From Sorex araneus (lineage: Eukaryota; Chordata; Mammalia; Eulipotyphla; Soricidae), in contig NC_073311.1 in the NCBI RefSeq assembly GCF_027595985.1, forward strand, positions 31,525,557-31,589,556: DNA of 64,000 nt, read 5' to 3'. Each line of letters opens with the position of its first letter. Position 1 is the first letter of the stretch. Made by a program: the position numbers and the translations under genes. The notes under the pieces were generated by a model, which was given only the letters and a program-made list of their open reading frames with translations, did no database searches and had not been told where the DNA came from. Below, in pieces: positions 1 to 10,983 of the stretch.

Positions 1-377
1 AAAATGCCAGAAAAGCTTCTGAAATTAATAATTTTATTAAAGTTAACCACATCCATTTATCTCTTCTTTCATTATGTATGAAATATTTATTTACTACCTT
101 TGATATGCTTCACCTCCAGAAATGGAACTCATTTATTTCCCCATTAATGGTGTTGAGTTATAGGGTGTATTATAGGGTTATTGTGAGATTTGTGAAGATT
201 TATATAAAACTATAACAGAGAATCTGAAGTGTAATAAATCACAAATGTTGTCACTGTTTCATCAGCATTTACCAAGTAAATGTACTGCAAACAAAAATAA
301 GCATTTTTTTTCTTTAATGAATAGGGGTTTATTTTTCTTACACCAGAAGTTTGGAGATAGATTATTTGTTTCAGCTG
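1..377. other. Unique AT-rich sequence, nothing recognised
   Basis: No repeat family, coding potential or regulatory motif that I can support. The short open frames here have no recognisable protein features. Confidence 0.5.
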
Positions 378-386
378 TTGAACACC

Positions 387-950
387 TGGACTCCGCACTA
401 GGCTGTTTTCACTCTAGGCGCCCCAGAGCGGGGTGTGTGAGAGCCCTCCCCACTTCAAGGGACCCAGCCCCAGCAACTGACCTCCACTATCCACCACTGC
501 CACGCTCTGGCCTGGAGTGTGGCCGCTTTCTGGACACATTATAAGACATTTCCTACCCATTTTCCATAATTACCACACCATATTTGATGGAGTTCAGGCA
601 GCAGGCAACAAATCATAGAGAGTAATATATATATATGTATATATATATGTGTATACGTATACACATATACACACATACATACATACATATCTCTCAGAGA
701 GCCCAGCAAGCTACCAAGAGTATCCACCCACATGGACAGAGCCTGGCCAGCTACCCATGGTGTATTCGATATGCCAAAAACAGTAACAATAGGTCTCATT
801 CCCCTGACCCTGAAAGAGCCTCCAATGGTTGGGAAAGACAAGTAAGGAGAGGCTGCTAAAATCTCAGGGCTGGGAGGAAAAGAGACATTACTGGTGCTTG
901 CTTGAGTAAATCAACGAACAATGGGATGACAGTGATGACAGTGACGACAG
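387..950 (+). mobile_element. Internally deleted, non-autonomous RTE-derived retroposon
   Basis: The element is bounded by a 9-bp TSD (ttgaacacc at 378-386 and 951-959). Its 5' two thirds (including the 'ccataattaccacaccatatttgat' region at 567-590 and the 'agagcctggccagctacc' region near 738) match the 5' untranslated part of the RTE at 62750-63048. It then jumps directly to the RTE 3' terminus (about 880-930, 'ttactggtgcttgcttgag') and ends in a short-repeat tail (gatgacagt)n instead of poly-A. All coding sequence is missing. The same 5'/3' junction occurs in the minus-strand copy at 30878-31433, so both probably descend from one deleted founder. It has no tRNA-like head. In architecture it resembles what BovA is to BovB in ruminants. 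Confidence 0.75.
629..690. repeat. AT/GT microsatellite inside the RTE-derived element
   Basis: An alternating TA/TG/CA array, partly palindromic, lies between 'catagagag' and 'ctctcagagag'. An equivalent array occupies the same internal position in the copy at 30878-31433. Confidence 0.85.
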
Positions 951-978
951 TTGAACACCATTAAAGATACATGACTGG

Positions 979-1016
979 TGAAACTATCTCAGTGATTCAA
1001 TAAAATTAAAAAAATA
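979..1016 (+). mobile_element. 38-bp extreme 5'-truncated L1 insertion
   Basis: The insert consists only of the terminal L1 3' end ('ctcagtgattcaataaaatt') plus a short A-rich tail. It is flanked by a perfect 16-bp TSD (aaagatacatgactgg at 963-978 and 1017-1032). The TSD makes this a genuine retrotransposition event rather than chance similarity. Confidence 0.8.
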
Positions 1017-1030
1017 AAAGATACATGACT

Positions 1031-1095
1031 GGGGATGTATCTTAGCCTTAGAGCACTTACCTAGTACATCTGAGGCCCTGAGTTTCAACCCCAAG
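1031..1095 (+). repeat. tRNA-derived (Ala-like) short repeat relic
   Basis: The stretch resembles a tRNA-Ala-type head ('tagagcacttacctagtac...ccctgagtttcaacccc') with a degenerate A box and B box. It is similar in style to rodent ID elements but older. Related relics sit at 22968, 33385, 34955 and 50348. The family assignment is uncertain. Confidence 0.4.
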
Positions 1096-1673
1096 ACTAA
1101 CACAAATCCGCATTCACAACTTTCTGCTTTACTCTCCCTGATGTATTCTTATTTCCATCTCGTTTTATAGAAATTAGGAAAGACAGGTTTCTCTCACATT
1201 TGGAGTTCAGCTTACACTTTTCAGATTTCCTTGTGCTTATATTTATGTTATTTCTCATTGTTTCTCCCCCTTTCCTTTGAAGCTACTTTGTTTTTTAAAA
1301 CATTATAATGTGCAGAAACAGCTCCAGGTAAATTTAGCAATGCAGATACCTGGGGCCACACAGCCAGAGGTTCTGATTGAGTCAGTTCAGAGTGAAGCCC
1401 ACAGATTTGCCTTTTTGGCAATCCCTGTAGGTGATTCTGAAGCACCACACTGTCTCTCTAGTCCCCCGTTGGGAGAATGTTCTTTTGTTATGTTATTCAT
1501 TATTATTCTTTATTTCCCACTATTTTCAATACATGGAATCTTATATTTTGGCATTTTTCTGTATCCTAACTACTAAAGAGTTCTCCCATTTTCAAGACTT
1601 CAGTCCCTTAAAGACAAGGCTAATGTAAATCATTCAGTTATTCATTAATCACTAGTTGGTTCTCTCTGCTTAA
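1096..1673. other. Unique sequence, nothing recognised
   Basis: No supported gene, repeat or RNA. Open frames are short and lack domain features. Confidence 0.5.
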
Positions 1674-1679
1674 AAAGAT

Positions 1680-1928
1680 CACTGTCACTGTCATCCTATT
1701 GCTCATCAATTTGCTCGAGCGGGCACCAGTAACATCTCCATTGTGAGACTTGTTGTTACTGTTTTTGGCATATCGAATACTCCATGGGTAGCTTGTCAGG
1801 CTCTGTTGTGTGGGCCAGATACTCTCAGTAGCTTGTCTGGCTCTTCGAGAGGGGCGGAGGAATTAAACTGGGTCAGCCTCGTGCAAGGCAAATGCCCTAC
1901 CACTGTGCTGTCGCTCCAGCCCCCTTAC
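1680..1928 (-). mobile_element. Type B SINE (tRNA head fused to RTE ends)
   Basis: Read on minus, the pol III head ends at the right edge ('cgctccagcc' on plus), the RTE-5'-like body follows, and the RTE-like 3' tail with (gacagt)n lies at the left edge. A short candidate TSD is aaagat at 1674-1679 and 1929-1934. Confidence 0.88.
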
Positions 1929-2051
1929 AAAGATAAGAAAACAAAAGATGTCCATTTAGAAGGCATAATTTCAAGGTGCTATTTTACATACTCACTTATA
2001 TCTAGAACTATTAAAGACTTCAGAGGCACAGAATAGTTGCTTAAAATAGAT

Positions 2052-2166
2052 TAAGGGCCAGAGAGATGGCTCAACCTACTGAGTGCATGCCTTGCTTGCA
2101 GGAGGTCTGGGAGCAATCTTGGAGCACTGCTGCGTATGACCCGAAAATCAAATAAATAAATAAAAT
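2052..2166 (+). mobile_element. Old type A-like SINE
   Basis: A degenerate tRNA-like head ('ggccagagagatggctcaacc') is followed by a shortened SOR-type body and an (aaat)n tail. An imperfect TSD is present (aaaatagattaag / aaaataggttgaag). Confidence 0.7.
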
Positions 2167-3242
2167 AGGTTGAAGTGAACAGATGGCAAATAAAAATAAA
2201 ATTAAAATTAAAATCTAAATTTACGTATTGTCATTTATTTAGGTGGCCCACGGAAACAACTCTCTGGATCATTTTTTCCTTCAAAATAGAAATATTGGAA
2301 AGAAATCATCAACATATAACCACCAATAGCCAAAAACCAAGTCACTGAAAGCAAATGTTTAAACATACATGTTTTTGATGATGGAGGGTAAGGAATCAAA
2401 GGAGAGATGTTAAAAATGCTGGAGAATAAATAGATGCAAAGGTCAGAAGAAGGTAGGAGCTAAAACAGGTGCTTTACCACAAAGAGAAAAAAAGAACCTC
2501 TCTTTATCTGAAATAGAATAAAAAGGAAAAGAGGGGAAATGTGTGAAGAATAAAAATAAAAGTTTACAGGAAAATGACATGATACAAATGTCATCTTAAT
2601 GTTTTTTCCATAATATCTGCTTCTGGTCAGCATCTAGAAATAAGGGCAAAGTATGGAAGGGTCCAGTTTAAAACTATGAAGGATGAGCTAAAACGGAGGA
2701 ATTAAAAAGAAATGTTCTCCCAGATGCAGATAAATTTAGAGAAAATTTTTATGACAAAAGAGGCATGCATATTATTTTCTCATGAATTTAGGAGGCGTTG
2801 ATGATAATTAGAGTTGTTCAAGAAAGTTGGTCTCAGCAGGGATAGATATAGAACTCAATATAAGATTTTATTGCTTTAGGCCTTCATGATAATATTTCAG
2901 CGTTGGTGGCTCACACCCACGCTTCTCAATCATATATATATGGCCCCTGTGGGCCCCTAGGATATTCCAAGAGCACCACAAGTAAAAATCATTTAAATGA
3001 GAAGAGGAGTCACAACAAAAGACTAGGCTAAGCAGTAGGACAGGGCAGAGGGCAGAGAGACAGGTGGAAAGTGGGGGCCACGGTTGAAAAGGGTTGGGAA
3101 GCACTGGTTTAAACAACAAAAATGCATTCCTCACATTTCTGGAAGCTAGAAGTGCAAGATCTAAGTGCTATAAGGGTTGGTTTCTGGTGAGGTCTCTCTT
3201 GCTTTCCTCTTTGTGAATGCATGGAGAAAAAGATGTCTAGTG
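2167..3242. other. Unique sequence, nothing recognised
   Basis: A-rich, with no gene I can support. The stretch at 2880-3110 contains short G- and C-rich segments but matches no repeat I can name. Confidence 0.45.
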
Positions 3243-3251
3243 TCTCTTCCT

Positions 3252-3506
3252 TGGACTGGAGTGATAGCACAGTGGGTAGCATGTTTGCCTTGCACGTGGC
3301 CAACCCAGGTTTAATTCCTCTGTCCCTCTCGGAAAGCCCGGCAATTACCGAGAGTATCCCACCTGCACGGCAGAGCCTGGCAAGCTACCCATGGTGTATT
3401 TGATATGCCAAAAACAGTAACAAGTCTCACAATGGAGACATTATTGGTGCCTGCTCCAGCAAATCGATGGACAATGGGATGACAGTGCTACAGTGCTACG
3501 GTCCTT
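3252..3506 (+). mobile_element. Type B SINE (tRNA head fused to RTE ends)
   Basis: The head runs 'ggactggagtgatagcacag' to a mutated B box. The RTE-5'-like body has 'gagagtatcccacctgcacgg', the RTE-like 3' end has 'gcaaatcgatggacaatggg', and the tail is (gctacagt)n. Confidence 0.88.
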
Positions 3507-3732
3507 CATAATTGGATCATAACTTGAAACTTTCAGAGCTAAAAATATAGAACTCGAAGGTAGAGCAGCCAGTATATAGGAAGCATCTATCAGCCCATGA
3601 GAATGGTTGAACCTAGAAATTGTCAGAAATGCATTTTAACTTTAAATTTAGTTTCCATGATAAAATCTAAATCTATTTATTAAACTAATCAAGCTAGGAT
3701 GTTTAACCTAAAACCCACTTTATTTTGTTTTG

Positions 3733-3850
3733 GGGGCCACACCAGCTGGTGTTCAAGACTTATTCCTGCTCTGTTTTCAGGAAACAGTCTTGGTAGGGCT
3801 CAAGGGACCATGTGTAGTGCTGATTAGCTGTGCCTGGTTAGCTCCTTACT
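3733..3850 (-). mobile_element. Degenerate type A SINE fragment
   Basis: Antisense SOR body motifs ('ggccacaccagctggtgttca', 'ctcaagggaccatgtg') are visible. The tRNA head is lost or unrecognisable. Confidence 0.55.
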
Positions 3851-3865
3851 TGCATACTATCTCTC

Positions 3866-4115
3866 TGTATCACTGTATCACTATCATCCCATTGCTCATT
3901 GATTTGCTCTAGTAGGCACCAGAAACATCTCCATTGTGAGACTTGTCACTGTTTTTGGCATATCAAATACGCCATGGCTAACTTGCTAGGCTCTGCCATA
4001 CAGGCGAGACACTCTAGGTAGCTTGCTGGGCTCTCCGAAAAGGTGTAGAGGAATTGAACCTGGGTTGGCCGAGTGCAAGGCAAACGCCCTCCCCGCTGTG
4101 CTATCGCTCCAGCCT
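3866..4115 (-). mobile_element. Type B SINE (tRNA head fused to RTE ends)
   Basis: All three parts are present in antisense: RTE-like 3' tail at 3866-3940, RTE-5'-like body to about 4045, and tRNA head ending 'atcgctccagcc' at 4115. Confidence 0.88.
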
Positions 4116-5699
4116 ATACCACCAATATGATTGATGGGATTATATCACACAGATATCTTGTGTGTGTGTTCAAGAAACACAAGACTGTTGCAGTAGCACT
4201 GTTTGCAGGAGCCCCCATAGAAATGTATTGTGTGTGTGTTGTGAACATGTAGACACAGCTAAACTACATGCATTAAAATGGGTAAATCTATAAACTATCT
4301 CTCTAGCACATCAAAACCAATTATTGAGGCCCAGCACAAATTGTATATCAGAATCTAGGAGAGGATCTCTCTATCTTCATATAAACCTCCAAAGAACTCT
4401 GCCATGAGTTCCCTCTTTCATTGACAAATGATGGTCTTGAGCTTATTAATGATAGCAGCATCATGGAATAAGGTATTGACTAGACTTTTTCTATTGTATA
4501 GAAATGTAAGTCCCAGCATGAGGAAAAGAAATAAGAAATAACCTGTATTCTCACTGCCGTCCATAACTAGGACCATGTTCTTCCATAGAATTTATTATAA
4601 GCAGCACAACTGCTTTCATTTCCTCAGCCATGTGGTTTTGAAAGGACAACTAGGGTGGGGTGGGACAAAAGGGAAAGAGTTAGGGCTGTGTGACATGTGG
4701 ACTGCAAGATTTCTAGAGACAGGCAGTTTTACCCAATTCCAGACCAAGGGAACAAGATTCCAAAGACAATCATCCAAAACAAATAAATGCCAGGGGTCTT
4801 GTATTCCTTGATTGAATGTCTGTATAGGCAGTATATGTGTTGCTCAACACTTTTTCTTTTTTAATTTATGGAGCCTAAAGAAATAAATAAGGATTCTAGG
4901 TGAGTATAGGAGGGACAGAGAGTTGTTTATTAGCCCATCGTTTTGATTTAACATAAGTGCCTAAGAATCCCTTAGTGACTTAGAAGTACAGTGAGAGTGT
5001 TAGGAGACTTCCTTCTAGAGAAAGGAAGATGGATGGCAGGGGCAGGAGGCTAGTGAGAAGCTGATTGGTGGAAGGGCTTGCTGGGGTTCTTCTAAGAATT
5101 CCCACATGTACCTACTTAGACAATCTACCATGCCAAATGCATCAACTGCATTTGCGGGGGAGTCTAGGTCAGAAAAGCATTTTCTCCTCGATCTCCCTTT
5201 CTCCTCAATGTTCTAAGTGTCAGAATTTAAAGGATAGAGAGGCATGTACAAGTACAACTATGGCCTCCTCCCTCAGAAGTGAAGGCAAGGGAAGGTGACC
5301 TCAAACAAAGACACAAGTTTTCTGACAGTGATAGACTAAGTTTTACTAGTTGAAAGGTCCCAGAAGGTTTACTTCTCTGCTTCAGAGTTTATTATAGTTA
5401 CGGGAATGTCACTGTATCATGGTTAAAACTAATTGAAGAAAGGTATCAAGGTGAGTGATGTCATAACCTAATGCTTGAGCAATATTGTCATCAGAGGGTC
5501 AAAGACATAGAACAGGGGTTAAGGCTAAAAGGATATCTTATATTTTATTGTGTTTGTTTTATTTGGGGGTTTACTTTATTTTTGGAATGTAATTTTTTAA
5601 AATCTTTTGTAAAAAATTGTGAACCTAGCTAATTTACAGGGAGGGAAAGTGTTATTAGAATCCACACATAAAAACATGGCAGCTAATGTGTTCTTGCTT
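4116..5699. other. Unique sequence, nothing recognised
   Basis: No supported gene or repeat. Short TG runs occur near 4152 and 4212. The open frames of up to 78 codons have no protein signature. Confidence 0.45.
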
Positions 5700-5817
5700 T
5701 TCATGTGTTGACCTGGGTGCAGTCCCCAGCTCCACATACAGTGCCCTGAGCACCAACAGGAGTGATCCATGAGCGCAGAGCCAGGAGTAAGCCCTGATCA
5801 GTGCCAGGTATAACCCA
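5700..5817 (+). mobile_element. Type A SINE, 5'-truncated, diverged
   Basis: Sense-orientation SOR body ('gacctgggtgcagtccccag', 'gtgccctgagcaccaacagg', 'agagccaggagtaagccctg'). The front half of the tRNA-like head is missing. Confidence 0.7.
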
Positions 5818-6808
5818 AATTCTGCATATCTTCCAAAAGAGGACCATCATTAGGAAAGTAATCAAAGGAGGGAGTTGTGTGATAAAGCAATTGGAAATCA
5901 TTGCTACATTTAGCTTAAGCAGTTTTCTAAGGATACGACTAAAGTGACAGGTAAGTTAGTTACTCTGTGTAGATGCAGGGAGGGAAAACTAACATTGAAG
6001 TCCTGTAAATAAAAACTGCTGAATAATTATCACCATGAAAACAACCTGGCAATACGCTGTGCTCAGTCAAGTATACATACCTATTTCTACTTTTTGAGAC
6101 TTTAATATACTGATTTAAATATGAAATTTCTTCCTTGTGGTAATGGTCAAGAAATCGAGCCGGACACCTTGTCACAGAAGCAAATTATTTTACTACTGGA
6201 CTCACTGGCTTTTATTAATTTTCCTGATTCCAACTCAGCCTTGAAGTTCTGGTTTTGTTTTTCTTTTGGTTGGTGGGGGAAGGGCGGGAGAGGGGACCCG
6301 TGTTCTTCAGTTTTTCATTCTTTGCTCTAAAACTCTGTTGTGTCCTCTTAATCTTCTGCTTATCTACCCAGCTTCTGACCCAATGATTAGATTTACTTCT
6401 CACATCTATTTATAATCACTTCTGCTTGCTTGTTGCTTCGGTTCTGACCTCATTGGCTCATCGTGAACTTCAGTTATGCTTGATTCTCAAAAAAAATCCT
6501 GATGTCCAGTTCCCTTGAATTATCAAGCTTCTTAACTCTTGCAGTTCTAGCTTTCCCACTTCCAAATTCTAACCACTTTTAAATTCTCTAATATTGTTAT
6601 GCACAATCCAAACATTGATTTAAGTATGTTGGCCCATTATAATTTCATTTATTTTATCCACATAATGTGGGTATTGTTTGTTTTGTTTGTACATTTGTCA
6701 AATGCCTTGTTTCCAGGTAAGTGATGAAAGTCATTCCACCATGTAACAAAGAGTTTATCTCAACAAAATACTTTCCCCCACCCCAAGGAATTGCCTTGAT
6801 TATAGAAC
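5818..6808. other. Unique sequence, nothing recognised
   Basis: No supported gene or repeat. A purine-rich patch lies near 6268-6300. Confidence 0.45.
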
Positions 6809-6824
6809 AATAAGAACACTTTTT

Positions 6825-7005
6825 TTTTCTTTTTTTTGCTTTTTGGGTCACACCCGTCAATGCACAGGGGTTACTCCTGGCTCATGTACTCAGGAATTAT
6901 TCCTGGCAGTGCTCAAGGGACCACATGGGATACTGGGAATTGAACCCGGGTCGGCCATGTGTGCAAGGCAAATGCCCTACCCGCTCTGCTATCACTCCAG
7001 CCCCC
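6825..7005 (-). mobile_element. Type A SINE (SOR-type, A-rich tail)
   Basis: A full antisense copy, with the T-rich tail complement at 6825-6845 and the tRNA head at the right end. The TSD is 15 bp with one mismatch (6809-6823 and 7006-7020). Confidence 0.92.
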
Positions 7006-7329
7006 AATAAAAACACTTTTACATGAAAAAAGTCTGCCAAGGACGATGACGATTGAATCATTTTTATTTAGTATGTTAAATTCTTTTTTGTGACACATTA
7101 TTCTGTTGATACAAAATCATGTGTACTTCACCTATTTTGTAGTACTATTTGGAGATTAATTCTAATTAAAGAGTATTATATTTTAACTTCTATCTTCTGA
7201 TATATGGTGTGATTTTTCTATAAATGTACTAAGACTGGTTTTATACACATTGATGGTTTCTTTATGTGGTAAAAAGTCTTACTGTTTTTTAATCTTTCCT
7301 CCTCATGTCTTTAAAAATGAAGTCTTAGG

Positions 7330-8293
7330 GATTAGCACACATCCAAAAGAACAAAAGCAACCGCTGTTGGAGAGGATGTGGGGAGAAAGGGACCCTTCTT
7401 CACTGCTGGTGGGAATGCCGACTGGTTCAGCCCTTCTGGAAAACAATTTGGACGATACTCAAAAAATTAGATTTTGAATTCCCATTTGACCCAGCAATAC
7501 CACTGCTGGGAATATATCCCAGAGAGGCAAAAAAGTACAATCGAAACAACATCTGCACATGTATGTTCATCGCAGCACTGTTTACAATAGCCAGAATCTG
7601 GAAAAAACCCGAATGCCCCAAAACGGATGACTGGTTGAGGAAACTTTGGTACATCTATACAATGGAATACTATGCAGCTGTTAGAAAAAAGGAAGTCAAG
7701 AATTTTGTAGTTAAGTGGATGGGCATGAAAAGTTTCATGCTGAGTGAAATGAGTCAGAAAGAGAGAGACAGACATAGAAAGACTGCACTCATCTATGGTA
7801 TATAGAATATCAGAGTGGGAGACTAATACCCAAGAACTGTAGAAATAAGTACCAGGAGGTTGACTCCATGGCTTCGAGGCTGGTCTCACATTCCGGGGAA
7901 AGGGCAACTCAGAGAAGCGATCACCAACTACATTGTAGTTGAAGGCCATGTGGGGGAAGGGAGTTGCGGGCTGAATGAGGGCTAGAGACTGAGCACAGCG
8001 GCCTCTCAACACCTTTATTGCAAACCACAACAGCTAATTAGAGAGAGAGAGAACAGAAGGGAATGCCCTGCCACAGTGGCAGGGTGGGGTGGGGGGGAGA
8101 TGGGATTGGGGAGGGTGGGAGGGACGCTGGGTTTACGGGTGGTGGAGAATGGGCACTGGTGAAGGAATGGGTTCCCGAACTTTGTATGAGGGAAGTATAA
8201 GCACAAAAGTGTATAAATCTGTAACTGTACCCTCACGGTGATTCTCTAATTAAAAATAAATAAATTATTAAAAAAAAACAGATTTGAGGAAAA
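7330..8293 (+). mobile_element. Young L1, 5'-truncated (ORF2 C-terminus plus 3' UTR)
   Basis: A perfect 17-bp TSD (7313-7329 and 8294-8310) bounds the insert. It encodes the ORF2 cysteine-rich region and C-terminus up to the stop at about 7803, then a 3' UTR with a G-rich tract and an A-rich tail. By eye it differs from the 3' end of the L1 at 55472-59824 at only a few per cent of sites. One of those changes breaks the ORF2 frame near 7460. The two belong to the same recently active subfamily. Confidence 0.95.
8082..8123 (+). other. Potential G-quadruplex in L1 3' UTR
   Basis: Six or more runs of at least three G with short loops. The same tract recurs at 59633-59675 in the ORF2-intact L1. 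G-rich 3' UTR tracts are known in other mammalian L1 families. Confidence 0.65.
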
Positions 8294-8624
8294 AAAAATG
8301 AAGTCTTAGGTATCTATTAGACTCTTATTCTTATTTTTGTAACATAATTATTTCTTTTATTTTCTTGGGAACCATATTTCTGACTAATTAAAAAAAATAA
8401 TTAAGATATTTATGCTATTTAACTCCTTTTTAATAATTAAACAGGTTAAAATGAATTATATTATCTTCTGTATGTATATCCTTTGTACTTTCCCATAACA
8501 CATGTTCTACAATGAACAATTGTCATACTTTTTAAATTACAACATGGGTAGTATATGTCCAAGTATCTTTTTTTTCCTAATTTAAACAACAAAGATATGA
8601 ATGGCATAAAAAGTGAAAGATCTT

Positions 8625-8804
8625 GGGGCTGGAGCAATAGCACAGCGGGTAGCGCATTTGCCTGCACATGGCCGACCCGGGTTCGATTCCCAGCATCCCA
8701 TATGGTCCCCTGAGCACCGCCAGGGGTGATTCCTGAGTGCAGAGCCAGGAGTAACCCTGAGCATCGCCAGGTGTGACCCTCCCAAAAAAAAAAAGCAAAA
8801 AAAA
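8625..8804 (+). mobile_element. Type A SINE (SOR-type, A-rich tail)
   Basis: Full copy with head 'ggggctggagcaatagcacag', a perfect B box and two A-runs separated by 'gc'. The TSD is about 20 bp and imperfect (8608-8628 and 8805-8825). Confidence 0.93.
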
Positions 8805-8917
8805 AAAAGTTGAAAGACCTTGGGGCAGAGATGTGATCTGTTGTAGAGACCCTGGATTTGATCCCAAGTACTCCACACATGTGATTGCATGCATGTGCAT
8901 ACACCCTCCCCCCACAT

Positions 8918-9213
8918 CACTTGTATCACTTCTCATCCCGTTGATCTTCAATTTGCTAGAGCGGGCACCAGTAATGTCTCCATTTATCCCTGTCATGTGC
9001 TAGTATAGCCCAGTGGTAGCTGCTCATTCCAGGAACACTAAGAGCCTCAAACCGTTTGTTCAGGGTTTTGACGAAGAAGACTGACCATCTCATAGGTGGG
9101 CAGCCAGGCGGTCTTTTGACATCCCATGGAATCCAGTTGGTAACTGCTCTAGTCCAGCAGTCATCTCTAAATGACATTACGTGTCCGGCCCATCTGATTT
9201 TCAATGCCATCCC
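8918..9213 (-). mobile_element. RTE retrotransposon, 5'-truncated 3' end
   Basis: On minus this encodes the RTE C-terminal stretch (IRWAGHVM...FRDD.WTRAV...WIP.DVKR, then P..RWS.FFVKTLN), followed by the shared 3' terminus ('gcccgctctagcaaattgaag') and a tail of 'aagtgatacaagtgat' type. A few indels and substitutions are present. Only about 300 bp of the element was inserted. No clean TSD was seen. Confidence 0.88.
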
Positions 9214-9524
9214 CACACATACATGAGTGAAAATCTCTAATCTTATTCTGATGCAATCAGTGTAAAAAGTTGTATAATTTGTCCAGAGTTGTTCTAGCTA
9301 TAGGGTCATGCAGAGAAGTAGAGGTCATAGAATCTGTACTTAGAGACGAGGCCTTGATAAAAATTATGAAATAGCGCAAAAAAGGAAAGAAATAATATGT
9401 GATAGATATTGCATGTTGTGTAATTCATGCCAAGAGAAATAAAAGATATTGAAAAGATTATTATGGGAAAGATTCATCTTAAACTTGGCTTTGAAAAGGA
9501 GGCAATGAGATATTTAGAAAAAGC

Positions 9525-9715
9525 ATAAGCTCTGATGGAAAGCAGGCCTGATGTAGTCATTGCTCTGAACTTTACCAGCTGTGTTATCTTAGGTGAGTTC
9601 CTTAACTGCTCTGATTCTCTGGTTACCACCTATGTAAAATGGGGACAAACTAATTTGTTGTGTGGATAAAATTAGACTATGCATGTTTCACAGTAGATAC
9701 TCAGCAAATCAGCAC
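9525..9715 (+). mobile_element. MIR SINE relic
   Basis: A recognisable MIR core in sense orientation ('ccagctgtgttatcttaggtg', 'ttccttaactgctctgattct', 'tatgtaaaatggggacaa') followed by a GTGTGGATAAAATTAGA-like segment. It is ancient (shared by mammals) and heavily diverged. Confidence 0.75.
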
Positions 9716-9754
9716 TCCTCTTCATTCTTTCACATAGTATTTCACTCTTTCATT

Positions 9755-9986
9755 CACTGTCACTGTCATTCTGTTGCTCATCAATTTGCTCGAGTGGGCA
9801 CCAGTAACATCTCCATCGTGAGATTTGTTGTTACTGGTTTTCGCATATCGAATACGCCATGGGGAGCTTGCCAGGCTCTGCTGTACAAGCGAGATACTCT
9901 CAATAGCTTGCTGGGCTCTCTGAGAGGGACGAAGTAATTGAACCCGGGCTATGCAAGACAAATGCCCTACCGCCATGCTATCACTC
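9755..9986 (-). mobile_element. Type B SINE (tRNA head fused to RTE ends)
   Basis: Antisense copy with a perfect 12-bp TSD (cactctttcatt at 9743-9754 and 9987-9998). The head has lost a few bases around the B box. Confidence 0.92.
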
Positions 9987-9998
9987 CACTCTTTCATT

Positions 9999-10749
9999 AA
10001 GTGTTCATATTCTCATCTATGTATAAACAATAATTTTTTAAGTTTATAATTTTATTTTCTGAAAATTGTGTAAGTAGTAAAATGGTTGAGATTTAGCTTA
10101 TAGCTCTGTGATTTGTAATGCTTCTTTTCTATCACACCAAGTCACTCTATACAGAGAAGATTGCCACCATTTGTCATGTGAAAGCCGGATCAATGACTTT
10201 ACAGTCACAGTAAGAAAGCCAGAAAGTTTGTCTGAGAATGATTAAGCAAGAGAGCATCTGGTCTTTCCTTGAAAACAAAGACAAGCAAATCTTTAGGAAA
10301 TCTTAAACTGACCCTTGAACTCTGAACCAGAGCCCAAATAATGAATACCAAGCTAGCTCCTCAACCAGAAATGTTATCCCAGCAGTGCAGCTGGGAGTTA
10401 ATTAAACAGCCCAGATCACTGTGCTGAACTTTAGCACTGCATTTAGAAAATTAATTCAGAGGACATGCTATTAAAGTCTGGGATTTATCAGAAAAAAGCA
10501 GCCCCTTTCTTGAGTAGCATTTAAAAAATTAACATACTGTATAAGCTGCTTATTATAGATGGAGCCTATGAGATCCTTCACATAGATGCAAAAACCAAGC
10601 AATGATATTTGAAGCAAAATAATGAGGTTATTGCACTCTGACATTCAAATTCTAAAATAGTGCTTCAGATATGCTGGAAACACTTTCAAAAGTATATTAC
10701 TCCTATGACTCCAAAACACATATTGATGACCAGTGGTACACTGGAATCA
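9999..10749. other. Repeat-free island, possible conserved non-coding element
   Basis: About 600 bp of balanced-composition sequence without recognisable repeats. AT-core homeodomain-type sites (ttaattaa near 10400, aattaatt near 10450) lie among complex sequence at 10150-10560. This is only a guess at conservation, since nothing here can be aligned. Confidence 0.25.
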
Positions 10750-10760
10750 AATCATCAGAC

Positions 10761-10972
10761 TGTCACTGTCATCCCATTGCTCATCTATTTGCTAGAGCGG
10801 GCACCAGTCACATCCTCATTTTGAGACTTGTTACTGTTTTTGGCATATCAAATATGCCACGGGCGAGATACTCTCGGTAGCTTGCCCGGCTTTCCGAAAA
10901 GGGCGGAGGAATCGAACCCAGGTCAACCTCTTGCAAGGCAAATGCTCTACCTGCTGTGCTATCCTCCAGCCC
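10761..10972 (-). mobile_element. Type B SINE with internal deletion
   Basis: Antisense copy with an 11-bp TSD (aatcatcagac at 10750-10760 and 10973-10983). It lacks about 30 bp of the RTE-5'-like body, where two near-identical 'agcttgc' motifs normally sit, which suggests slippage or recombination between them. Confidence 0.92.
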
Positions 10973-10983
10973 AATCATCAGAC

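Noticed and set aside
7467..8030. 187-codon antisense open frame, also present at 59021-59584
   Set aside because: It is antisense to the L1 ORF2 C-terminus and 3' UTR and recurs only because both loci are the same L1 subfamily. No protein features, so treated as a shadow frame.
8625..8804. Possible tRNA gene (good A and B boxes)
   Set aside because: This is the head of a SOR SINE. The sequence after the B box does not form a tRNA 3' half, and about 40 related heads occur in the window.
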